Made by a program: the position numbers and the translations under genes
NCBI GenBank assembly: GCA_045616505.1
Contig: JAZLGV010000086.1
Location: 1-22,208, forward strand
Length of the DNA: 22,208 nucleotides
DNA from: JAKSUT01 sp045616505
GTDB taxonomy: Bacteria > Cyanobacteriota > Vampirovibrionia > Gastranaerophilales > Gastranaerophilaceae
Direction of reading: 5' to 3'
The notes under the pieces: generated by a model
Seen by the model: the letters and a program-made list of their open reading frames with translations, nothing else
Told to the model about the DNA's origin: nothing
The model's database searches: none
In this document: one piece after another, positions 1 to 6,612 of the stretch
How the letters are laid out: each line of letters opens with the position of its first letter
How positions within the stretch are numbered: position 1 is the stretch's first letter

Positions 1-20
1 TAATAGAATATATTAAAAAC

Positions 21-54
21 AAACAAAGACAAGGTATAAACCTTGTCTTTGTTT
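21..54. terminator. Intrinsic terminator of a gene left of the window
   Basis: A perfect 14-bp inverted repeat (21-34 with 41-54) surrounds a 6-nt loop, with T-rich sequence after the stem on either strand. It lies upstream of the PilZ gene, so it most likely ends a gene whose body is outside the window. It could work in both directions. Confidence 0.8.
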
Positions 55-130
55 TGTAAAAAGTAATTTCTACAAAACAAAAAGCAAACCACAAAAGAAT
101 CATTATCAAATCATATACAATTTACATTGA

Positions 131-159
131 TTGCTATTGCATTTTGAAAAAAATTTAAT
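131..159 (+). promoter_or_regulatory. Possible promoter of the PilZ-TPR operon
   Basis: TTGCTA (131-136) and TTTAAT (154-159) are separated by 17 nt. Transcription would start near 166, leaving a leader of only a few bases before the ATG at 173. That fits the lack of a Shine-Dalgarno site there, but the background is so AT-rich that a chance match is quite possible. Confidence 0.3.
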
Positions 160-172
160 TAAAATATAATTT

Positions 173-802
173 ATGAGTGATGTTAAACCTAATCAAACAG
201 TCAAAATTTTTCTAAAAACAAGACAAGGTGTAGATGTTATTTTAGAGTGTCTAGTGAAAGAATATTTAAATGACAGGCTTTCACTAAATTTTAACGAAAC
301 ATCATTTGAACCTTATTATGACTATCTTCAAGAAGGTGATGAAATCGGAGTAAAAATCTTCACACCACTTGGAGTAATTGTTTTTTATTCCATGATATTA
401 AACTCTCCACAAGAAGAAGAATTTGTGATAGAATATGTAGAGGCATCTCCTCAAATTCAACGTAGAGAATATGCAAGAATTGAATGTCATGAAAAAATCA
501 TTATTGAAACTTCTGACAAAAACCTTATCATAGCAAGAACTTTAGACATTAGTGGTAGTGGAATAAAATTTGAAGTTAATGATGATGAAAATCAACATAT
601 CGTTCCAGAAGATATTGTAAAAATGACATTGACCATGCCAAATGCTAAATCAGTTGTTGCTAGAGCAAAAATTGTAAATACAACTTTTTTACCAAGAGAT
701 GAGCATGTTTTAACTTTCATCGAAATTGATGAAAAAGACAGAGATAGAATTATAAAAAGATGCTTTGAATTACAAACAAATACAGAAGAAAGTTTCGAAT
801 AA
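173..802 (+). CDS. PilZ-domain (YcgR-like) c-di-GMP receptor protein
   Basis: This 209-aa cytoplasmic protein has the two-part layout of YcgR-type proteins. An N-terminal beta-rich domain (about 1-92) precedes a C-terminal PilZ domain (about 96-200). The PilZ c-di-GMP signature is complete: an RxxxR element at R98-R102 (in QRREYARI) and DxSxxG at D125-S127-G130. By family knowledge these residues bind cyclic di-GMP, so the protein should sense this messenger. The target cannot be read from the sequence. There is no signal peptide or membrane segment. The ATG at 173 has no clear Shine-Dalgarno site. The stop codon is 3 nt before the next ATG, which suggests co-transcription with the large TPR protein, a plausible effector or scaffold partner. 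Family assignment is secure; partner and output are inference. Confidence 0.88.
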   Translation: MSDVKPNQTVKIFLKTRQGVDVILECLVKEYLNDRLSLNFNETSFEPYYDYLQEGDEIGVKIFTPLGVIVFYSMILNSPQEEEFVIEYVEASPQIQRREYARIECHEKIIIETSDKNLIIARTLDISGSGIKFEVNDDENQHIVPEDIVKMTLTMPNAKSVVARAKIVNTTFLPRDEHVLTFIEIDEKDRDRIIKRCFELQTNTEESFE

Positions 803-805
803 ATT

Positions 806-2407
806 ATGACTCAAGAATTAGACAACAAAAAAGAAGAAAAGAAAGTAAAAAAAGCTAATAAAAAAAGCAATATTCAAAAATCAATAGAGCTTTGTCAAAT
901 TAGCTTGCAAAAAGACCCTACAAATGCAGATTTGCACGTAAAACTAGGGGATTTATATCTTGCTTGGCATCTTGATATTTATAATTTATCTCAATATGTT
1001 GATGAAGCTATTACTGAATACCAACGAGCTTTAGAAACATATATTGATTCTGCAGAAATTTATTTCAAAATAGGTTTGGCTCAATTTTACAAAGGTGATT
1101 TGGACAAAGCCATCAATTACTTTAATATGTCTATCAAAAAAGATGAAAAATTCTACAAGCCTTATCTTTTATTAGCAGAAACATATACTAAAAAAGCTAG
1201 ATTTGTTGATGCGATAAGCTATGCAAAAAAATCTATAAAATTAAGACCTTGCAGAAACTCTTGTGCTCATTATATGTTGCACAATTTATACAAAATTTCT
1301 TCATTCAAAAACTTCAAAACAACAATGAAAAGTTATTTAGAATGGACTTTGGCAGCTTTGACATTACCTTTTGATATGCAAGCAATCAGAAATGTTGGAC
1401 GTTCTTTGAGTTATTTCAAATTCTTACCAATACTTCTAAAAGGTTTTATCAAAGTTAAAAAAGAAGGTTTAGCAGAAGCGATTAATGTTTATACAGAAGC
1501 AATAGAACAAGCACCAGGGTTTGTACCATTGTACTACCTATTAGGTGACATTTATCGTACTTTAGGTGATTATCACAATGCAATTGTTGAATATAAAGCT
1601 GCAATTTGGATTGATTCTTTAAACATTCCTGCATACAGACATCTTTGTCAAACTTATGAAGAACAAGGCGATTATGATAGTGCAATTGATGTTTATTTGA
1701 AATTAATCGAAATTTTACCAACAATGCCAGAATTTCATTCAAATCTTGCAAATATTTATTATTTGAAAGGTGAAGTAGATGAGGCTATTTCTCACTATCA
1801 AACTGCAATAACACTTAACCCTAATAAAAATTGGACAAGTATCATTGCTCAAACTTTGGGTTATGTTCAACAACAAGCAACACAAGATTTGAACGCAGCA
1901 ATTGGTTCATATCAAAGTGCATTTCTTTTAACTCCTGAAGATATTGATATTTATGTAAATTTAGGTAGTGCTTTTTATGATAAAGAAGATTATGATAACG
2001 CACTAACAGTTTATCGTACAGCATTAGAACTTCAACCAACAAGTTCCAAAATCCATTGTAATTTAGGTTTCTTACATTGGGGCAAAGGCGATACTGATGA
2101 AGCAATAAAAGAATATGAATTAGCTATCGAATATGACAAAAATTATGATATAGCATACAACAATTTAGGTGTAATTTATCTTGATGATTTGGGAAGAGTT
2201 CAAAAGGCTTGTGAACTATTCCAAAAAGCAATTGATTGCAATCCAAATTACGCTTTAGCTTACTTCAACCTAGCAAGAGGTATCACAATAAAAGGTGATA
2301 AAGTTGAAGCAGCAAAATTATATCAATTAGCACAAGATATCAACAAGGTTACAAATGAACTTGACCCACAAGATATTACAGACAAAATAAATGCTCTTTT
2401 CCAATAA
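806..2407 (+). CDS. Large TPR-repeat protein, downstream of PilZ gene
   Basis: This 533-aa protein consists mostly of tetratricopeptide repeats. After a Lys-rich start (residues 8-25) there is a first TPR block (about 28-150). A stretch of about 70 residues without clear repeats follows (151-222), then a second long TPR block (about 223-510) with repeated motifs such as LGDIYRTLGDYHNAI and NLGVIYLDDLG. No enzyme motif, signal peptide or membrane segment is evident, so it is probably a cytoplasmic scaffold. It starts 3 nt after the PilZ gene and is probably translationally coupled to it. It is paralogous to the TPR protein encoded at 19286-20938: the last 80 or so residues are about half identical by eye, and both share a WTSI...LG...AAI.SYQ block. 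It ends 4 nt from the convergent phosphatase gene with no visible terminator between. Specific function unknown. Confidence 0.85.
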   Translation: MTQELDNKKEEKKVKKANKKSNIQKSIELCQISLQKDPTNADLHVKLGDLYLAWHLDIYNLSQYVDEAITEYQRALETYIDSAEIYFKIGLAQFYKGDLDKAINYFNMSIKKDEKFYKPYLLLAETYTKKARFVDAISYAKKSIKLRPCRNSCAHYMLHNLYKISSFKNFKTTMKSYLEWTLAALTLPFDMQAIRNVGRSLSYFKFLPILLKGFIKVKKEGLAEAINVYTEAIEQAPGFVPLYYLLGDIYRTLGDYHNAIVEYKAAIWIDSLNIPAYRHLCQTYEEQGDYDSAIDVYLKLIEILPTMPEFHSNLANIYYLKGEVDEAISHYQTAITLNPNKNWTSIIAQTLGYVQQQATQDLNAAIGSYQSAFLLTPEDIDIYVNLGSAFYDKEDYDNALTVYRTALELQPTSSKIHCNLGFLHWGKGDTDEAIKEYELAIEYDKNYDIAYNNLGVIYLDDLGRVQKACELFQKAIDCNPNYALAYFNLARGITIKGDKVEAAKLYQLAQDINKVTNELDPQDITDKINALFQ

Positions 2408-2411
2408 ATGA

Positions 2412-2945
2412 TTAAGGTTTAATTTTGCCCATCATTTTGTCGATTTGTTTTAGATATCTTTCCATGTGGAAGAATAAAGTTTCTCTAAAACCGTGTTCTT
2501 TCATATCTTTGATAACATCTTTCATAGGAATGTTATCTTTCAAATATTTGTTCAAACCAGTAACAAATCCGGTTCTGTCACGTCCAAAAGTACAATGAAC
2601 AAATAGAGGATTTTCTTTTGTAGCTTTATTAATAACTTCAAGCAACTTCGGCAAACTTTTTGTAATATTAAAAGGATCTAGCGGAATATTTATGTAATCA
2701 AGTCCGAATTTCTTTGCTTGACTAGATAAAGTGTCTAACTCTTTTTTCTTTATTGTTTTCAAGTTTAAAACTGTTTTTATACCTTCTTTAGAAAGATTTT
2801 GAAATTCAGCTTCACCAGCTTGTGAACCACGATAAAAAGAATCACTAACCTTTTGCATATAAAAAGGCTTCTTGTTTGTCCACAATTTATCCATTATACA
2901 AATAATTGGATTACCTGTAATAGGTTTTATTGAAGTTGAAACCAT
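2412..2945 (-). CDS. Dual-specificity/tyrosine phosphatase-like protein
   Basis: This 177-aa protein carries the cysteine-phosphatase P-loop HCxxGxxR as HCTFGRDRTG, with nucleophile C118 and phosphate-binding R124. An Asp at 90 (in INIPLD) sits where the general acid of these enzymes lies. The opening FYRGSQAGEAEF, followed by GIKTVLNL, is typical of the bacterial DSP-like group related to Siw14. The family hydrolyses phosphotyrosine, phosphoserine or small phosphorylated molecules such as inositol phosphates; the substrate is not evident. About 33 residues precede the family core. The start is supported by GGAG placed 5 nt before the ATG. There is no signal peptide. It lies downstream of the reductase gene on the same strand (64-nt gap) and converges on the TPR gene. 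Confidence 0.8.
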   Translation of the reverse strand: MVSTSIKPITGNPIICIMDKLWTNKKPFYMQKVSDSFYRGSQAGEAEFQNLSKEGIKTVLNLKTIKKKELDTLSSQAKKFGLDYINIPLDPFNITKSLPKLLEVINKATKENPLFVHCTFGRDRTGFVTGLNKYLKDNIPMKDVIKDMKEHGFRETLFFHMERYLKQIDKMMGKIKP

Positions 2946-3009
2946 AAAATCTCCAAAAAATTACACACCTATACTATATATAAAGTAAAATCAGAGAAAA
3001 AAATTGCCT

Positions 3010-3840
3010 TTAGATATCATTTCTTAATTCAATATAATTTTTTAATGATATTTTCCAATTCCTGCAACATTTATTATTGTCCATTATGCTATTTTTTGGA
3101 CGTTTTGCAGCTCGTGGGAATTCGTCAGTTGTGCAAGGTTTTAAATTAACATCTTTTCCGATAATAGAAAATATTTCTTTTGCAAAACCATACCATGAAG
3201 TATGACCACTGCCACAAGTTAAATAAACACCGTAATCTGCGTTTTTATTAATTAAATTAACGATTGCGTTTGAAAGCTCAACTGTCCAAGTCGGACAACC
3301 TACTTGATCGTCAACAACCTTCAATTCAGGTTTATCAGCTAAAGAAATCATTGTTTCAACGAAATTTTTACCATGATGACCATACAACCAGCTTGTTCTT
3401 GTTATATAATACTTTTTACAATATTTTTGAACCGCTTGCTCACCATAAAGTTTAGTTTCACCATATACATTTATCGGACAAGGTGTATCTTGTGAAGTGT
3501 AAGCTTCTTCTTTTTCACCATTGAAAACATAATCAGTTGAAATATAAACAACACCAATATCATATTTACCACAAGTTTTTGCAAGGTTTTCAGTACCAAA
3601 ACCATTTATTTTTTGAGCAGTTTCTTTATCAGCTTCAGCACCATCTACATTTGTATAAGCAGCACAGTGAATAACCCAATCAGGTTTTTCTTGAGCAAGT
3701 ACGGCTTCAACATTTTCTAAATTCGTAATATCTAATGTTTGCACGTCAGTTTCTACAACTTCAAAACCTTCATCTTGAAGTATAGGACACAAATCTTGTC
3801 CCAACATTCCATTTGCGCCTGTTACTAAAACTTTTTGCAT
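3010..3840 (-). CDS. rmlD: RmlD-like dTDP-4-dehydrorhamnose reductase
   Basis: This protein belongs to the extended short-chain dehydrogenase family. It would reduce dTDP-4-dehydro-L-rhamnose to dTDP-L-rhamnose with NAD(P)H, the last step in making the rhamnose donor for cell-surface glycans. Numbering from the chosen start: nucleotide-binding GxxGxxG in VTGANGMLGQ (6-15), the YISTDYVF stretch (about 99-106), and catalytic Y126-x-x-x-K130 in NVYGETK. The start is set at 3840, not the in-frame ATG at 3855, because AAAGGA lies 6 nt before it and MQKVLVTG is the usual family start. The length (276 aa) is slightly short. The C-terminal segment after RPKNSIMDNNK looks several residues shorter than in typical members. 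No other rml genes are in the window, so a related NDP-sugar reductase is possible. Confidence 0.8.
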   Translation of the reverse strand: MQKVLVTGANGMLGQDLCPILQDEGFEVVETDVQTLDITNLENVEAVLAQEKPDWVIHCAAYTNVDGAEADKETAQKINGFGTENLAKTCGKYDIGVVYISTDYVFNGEKEEAYTSQDTPCPINVYGETKLYGEQAVQKYCKKYYITRTSWLYGHHGKNFVETMISLADKPELKVVDDQVGCPTWTVELSNAIVNLINKNADYGVYLTCGSGHTSWYGFAKEIFSIIGKDVNLKPCTTDEFPRAAKRPKNSIMDNNKCCRNWKISLKNYIELRNDI

Positions 3841-3846
3841 ATTAAA

Positions 3847-3852
3847 TCCTTT
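3847..3852 (-). promoter_or_regulatory. Ribosome binding site setting the rmlD start
   Basis: AAAGGA on the minus strand lies 6 nt before the ATG at 3840. It overlaps the start region of a longer reading frame beginning at 3855, and so argues for the shorter protein. Confidence 0.7.
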
Positions 3853-3893
3853 CAAAAACTACTTTTACAATAATTCTATCACAAAAAAAGATA

Positions 3894-4754
3894 TCAAATA
3901 TTTTTTTCTAATTCAATAGCAGTATTTGTTTTTGCCAAACCAGCCTGAGAACTTTCTTTCAACATCGCAGACATCAATTGACCTGTTTGTGACATCGCAT
4001 CAACGACTTCATCAACTGGAATTTTACTTTTAATTCCCGCCAATGATAATTGACAAGCAGTAACAGCATGAATTGATAAAAAGGCGTTTCTTTTTACACA
4101 AGGAACTTCAACAAGACCACAAACAGGGTCACAAGTAAGTCCTAAAACATTTTTTAAAGCAAGTGCAACGGAATTCAAAATACAATCTTTGTCACCGCCT
4201 TTGATATAAGTAAGCAAAGCTGCAGCCATAGCAGAAGCCACACCACATTCAGCCTGACACCCGCCAACTGCACCTGCAAGTTCCATCTTATTTGAAATTA
4301 TCATTCCTACTAAACCTGCAATTAATAAAGCATTTATTTGTTTATCACTTTCAATATTTTCTTCTTCCGAAATAGCAATCAATACAGAAGGAACAATTCC
4401 GCAAGAACCAGCCGTTGGACAGGCAACAATTCGCCCCATTCGTGCATTTTCTTCTGCGGTTGCAAGTGAATACAACAATATTTTTTGATATATATTTCCA
4501 AACATTGAAGAGGTATTTTTAAAGTAATCATTTAATTTTTTGCAATCAGAACCAGACAAACCACTTTTAGATAATTCTGCAGAATTTAAACCTGTTTTAA
4601 TTGCTTGTTGCATTGCTTCAATATTTTTATAAACGCTATTTCTAATATCTGAAACAGAAACATCTTGCAAATAAGCTTCATACTCTTGTGCAATTTCAAA
4701 AAACTCTTTATTTCCGGATTTTTCAATTAAATTTTCAAAAGTTGTTATATTCAT
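3894..4754 (-). CDS. sdaAA: L-serine dehydratase, iron-sulfur-dependent, alpha subunit
   Basis: This is the catalytic subunit of the two-subunit, oxygen-sensitive [4Fe-4S] L-serine dehydratase, which converts L-serine to pyruvate and ammonia. At 286 aa it is close to full length. Visible motifs are the PTAGSCG loop (113-119), GAVGGCQAECG (161-171), LTCDPVCGLVEVPC (206-219) and a C-terminal KESSQAGLA. Cysteines 166, 208 and 219 are spaced 42 and 11 residues apart. That matches the cluster-ligand spacing I recall from the Legionella enzyme, so they are the likely ligands. The ATG overlaps the end of the beta-subunit gene by 4 nt (ATGA), indicating translational coupling and a 1:1 complex. The product feeds pyruvate into fermentation, consistent with anaerobic life. 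The rmlD gene follows 53 nt downstream. Confidence 0.93.
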   Translation of the reverse strand: MNITTFENLIEKSGNKEFFEIAQEYEAYLQDVSVSDIRNSVYKNIEAMQQAIKTGLNSAELSKSGLSGSDCKKLNDYFKNTSSMFGNIYQKILLYSLATAEENARMGRIVACPTAGSCGIVPSVLIAISEEENIESDKQINALLIAGLVGMIISNKMELAGAVGGCQAECGVASAMAAALLTYIKGGDKDCILNSVALALKNVLGLTCDPVCGLVEVPCVKRNAFLSIHAVTACQLSLAGIKSKIPVDEVVDAMSQTGQLMSAMLKESSQAGLAKTNTAIELEKNI

Positions 4755-5407
4755 GATTTCAATTTACCTACACTTGCTACAAAATGAACATCTTTCAAAC
4801 TTTTAATATATTCGACCATATCATCAGTTGGTGCATCATCAAGAGAAAAACTCATCATTGCAACTCCGCCTTTTTCATCTCTGTCACACAATAAAGATGC
4901 AATATTAATATTTTTCTTTTGTATAACTTCAGAAACGGTAGAAATCATCCCTGGTTTATCTTTATAAACAAGAACTATCGCAGGATATTCACCTGTTAAT
5001 TTAAGAGAAAAATCATTTATCTTAGTTATTTTAATTTTTCCGCCACCTACAGATTCGCCAGAAATTGTCATTTCATCATTGATAATCATATCAACCGCAT
5101 TTGGGTGTCTATTTAAATTTTCTAAATATTCGAACTTGTAATCAATATCTTGAGCTAAATTAAAAACATTTTTTATATTTACATCATCAACACTAAAACC
5201 TAAAATACCTGCTAAAAGCCCTTTGTCAGTTCCGTGACCTTTACCAGTTTTCGCATAAGAATTATATAATTTAAAAACGACTTTTGTAATCTTACGAGAA
5301 TAAATATTTTTTGCCATATACCCCAAACGAACAGCACCTGCTGTGTGAGAGCTTGAAGGTCCGACCATTATTGGAGATATTATATCAAATATTGATTTTT
5401 GTGCCAT
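4751..5407 (-). CDS. sdaAB: L-serine dehydratase, iron-sulfur-dependent, beta subunit
   Basis: This is the regulatory partner of the alpha subunit encoded immediately downstream. Numbering from the ATG at 5407 (218 aa): it begins SIFDIISPIMVGPSSSHTAG, the family hallmark, with PSSSHT at 17-22. It continues with GHGTDKG (57-63) and ESVGGGKI (118-125), and ends in an ACT domain (about 141-218) that opens YPAIVLVYKDKPGMIS. The ACT domain is expected to sense an amino acid, probably serine. An upstream in-frame GTG exists at 5416, but AAAGGTGG lies 5 nt before the ATG at 5407, which decides the start. The last 4 nt overlap the alpha-subunit gene. It is probably the first gene of a minus-strand operon, since a terminator closes the gene before it. 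Confidence 0.93.
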   Translation of the reverse strand: MAQKSIFDIISPIMVGPSSSHTAGAVRLGYMAKNIYSRKITKVVFKLYNSYAKTGKGHGTDKGLLAGILGFSVDDVNIKNVFNLAQDIDYKFEYLENLNRHPNAVDMIINDEMTISGESVGGGKIKITKINDFSLKLTGEYPAIVLVYKDKPGMISTVSEVIQKKNINIASLLCDRDEKGGVAMMSFSLDDAPTDDMVEYIKSLKDVHFVASVGKLKS

Positions 5408-5412
5408 TTCAA

Positions 5413-5420
5413 CCACCTTT
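5413..5420 (-). promoter_or_regulatory. Ribosome binding site setting the sdaAB start
   Basis: AAAGGTGG on the minus strand lies 5 nt before the ATG at 5407. The alternative GTG at 5416 lies inside this element and so cannot use it. Confidence 0.75.
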
Positions 5421-5460
5421 TATGAATTTTAGCACAAATCACAAATAAAGACTAATTGTT

Positions 5461-5498
5461 AAAAAATGTGCTTTTCAGATATTACTAAAAAGCACATT
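5461..5498 (-). terminator. Intrinsic terminator after the small exported-protein gene
   Basis: An 11-bp perfect stem (5465-5475 with 5488-5498) is followed on the minus strand by a run of Ts (A-run 5461-5466 on the plus strand). It separates the small exported-protein gene from the serine dehydratase operon. Confidence 0.88.
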
Positions 5499-5524
5499 CC
5501 GATTTCATATCAAAGTTTAGAAAA

Positions 5525-5812
5525 CTAAATTCTGTTATCCCAAACTCCACCTTTTCTGTTTACAACACCGTCATAGCAAGACCAAAATCTAAATACGCCA
5601 GTAAAACCTAAAAGAGCGTGAGTTAAAACTTTGTCTGTGTTTTTTTCATAATTCATTAATTGACCAATACCAGGCCATACGATTAAAGATAAAGCACCAG
5701 CACCAATTGATTTTGGAGTAATTTTACCATTTACACCGTGAGTCCCAGCCATAGCAGCTGATGGAGCTAATAAAATCATAGATACTGCTAACATTGCAAC
5801 GATTTTTTTCAT
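5525..5812 (-). CDS. Small exported protein of unknown function
   Basis: This 95-aa protein starts with a classical Sec signal peptide: MKK, a hydrophobic core to about residue 18, and a likely cleavage after AMA at about 22-23. The mature part of roughly 70 residues has a hydrophobic stretch reading GALSLIVWPGIGQLMN. It then has LLGFTGVFRFWSCYDG and ends in Gly/Trp/Arg-rich sequence. The PGIGQLMN segment recalls small membrane proteins with a PGLGQ turn, so the mature protein may stay membrane-associated. I do not recognise a named family. The start at 5812 is chosen over the ATG at 5830 because AAAGGGG lies 8 nt before it and overlaps the start region of the longer frame. It is monocistronic: a strong terminator follows, and the gene upstream is divergent. 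Confidence 0.8.
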   Translation of the reverse strand: MKKIVAMLAVSMILLAPSAAMAGTHGVNGKITPKSIGAGALSLIVWPGIGQLMNYEKNTDKVLTHALLGFTGVFRFWSCYDGVVNRKGGVWDNRI

Positions 5813-5820
5813 AATATATA

Positions 5821-5827
5821 CCCCTTT
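5821..5827 (-). promoter_or_regulatory. Ribosome binding site setting the small exported-protein start
   Basis: AAAGGGG on the minus strand lies 8 nt before the ATG at 5812. It gives a protein that begins directly with its signal peptide (MKKIVAML) rather than six extra residues. Confidence 0.7.
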
Positions 5828-5970
5828 CATACCTAAATACAGTAATCATAATAATGCAAACTAATAAAAAAATACATAAATATTAATTTTTTTTCACAAA
5901 CAATTTTAATATTGGCAATTTTCAACCTTCACATGTTTTGTAGAATTATAAATTTTCAAAAGAAGAAATT

Positions 5971-6609
5971 ATGAATATATCATCAAATCCATACAACCAA
6001 ATAAATAACACTACATCAAATCAAACATTTGGTGCAGTTTGTGTTGATAAAGTAAAATTATTAAAAAAGAATGACAAAGGCATTTATAAAGCAATAAAAG
6101 GCAAAGTTTTAGAATTAGACCTATACGACAAAAAAGATGCAAAATTAATTAAAGAAATAAATAGAACATGGGATAAAACACAATATGCTAATCAAATATG
6201 TTCTAACTTTTTTAGAAAAGATAATGAGACAAATAGATTTTTTGCAATCCAAACAAAAAACGGTTTTAAAAAACAAATCACAAATTTGATGGAAATTGAT
6301 ATACCTTTTGACAGTTCTATTAAAAGATTAAAAGTTTGTATTAAATATCTTCAATCTGCCCCAAATATTGCAAACATAAAAAACCCAAAAATAAAAGGTT
6401 CTGGCGAAGTTGCACTTTATGAAGCTGTAAAAATTGCAGATAAAAACAAAGCTCATTCTATTTTTCTTTTTTCAACAAGCGATGATTTTTATGAAAAAGC
6501 AGGATTGGAAAAAGGACTGAGTATTGAAAACTGTACTCTATTTAAACTAACAGAAGAAAAATTTGCTAATTTTTTAAAAAGAGTAAAAGAAAAATATAAT
6601 TTTAAATAA
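5971..6609 (+). CDS. GNAT-like acetyltransferase with Asn-rich N-terminal tag
   Basis: This 212-aa protein of uncertain function has a C-terminal half resembling the acetyl-CoA-binding core of GNAT N-acetyltransferases. KIKGSGEVALYEAVKIA (140-156) matches the Q/RxxGxG/A loop and helix. IFLFSTSDDFYEKAGLEKG (164-182) matches the final strand and the FYEKxGF element. If so, it transfers an acetyl group from acetyl-CoA to an unknown amine. The first 22 residues (MNISSNPYNQ then TTSNQTFGA) are Asn/Ser-rich and look like a separate tag, similar to the N-termini of other proteins in this window. There is no signal peptide. The upstream Shine-Dalgarno is weak (AAGAAG-like). It converges on the histidine kinase gene with 3 nt between stops. 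GNAT fold is moderately supported; substrate is unknown. Confidence 0.65.
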   Translation: MNISSNPYNQINNTTSNQTFGAVCVDKVKLLKKNDKGIYKAIKGKVLELDLYDKKDAKLIKEINRTWDKTQYANQICSNFFRKDNETNRFFAIQTKNGFKKQITNLMEIDIPFDSSIKRLKVCIKYLQSAPNIANIKNPKIKGSGEVALYEAVKIADKNKAHSIFLFSTSDDFYEKAGLEKGLSIENCTLFKLTEEKFANFLKRVKEKYNFK

Positions 6610-6612
6610 AAA

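Noticed and set aside
165..170. Perfect TATAAT just before the PilZ gene
   Set aside because: It is only 2 nt before the ATG, so transcription would begin inside the coding region. In such AT-rich DNA this is best read as chance.
209..230. Fic-type AMPylase reading of the RPYTRGSAG motif in the 298-aa protein (gene 9817-10713, residues 209-230)
   Set aside because: The catalytic His and the GNGR part of the Fic motif are absent, so enzyme activity of that type cannot be claimed. The coordinates given for this entry are residues of the protein, not bases.
1482..2105. Two minus-strand frames inside the first TPR gene
   Set aside because: They show the Leu/His/Gln-rich composition expected from antisense reading of a TPR gene, with no domain and no start signal.
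2405..2414. Missing terminators at convergent pairs (also 6609/6613 and 12928/12931)
   Set aside because: The genes meet within 2-4 nt and I found no hairpin there. This is common in compact genomes, and transcripts may end within the opposing gene, so I do not claim a special device.
3010..3100. Frameshift at the rmlD C-terminus
   Set aside because: I translated the other two frames past the RPKNSIMDNNK codons. One stops after about 9 residues and the other after about 13, and neither gives a better family-like ending than the annotated frame.
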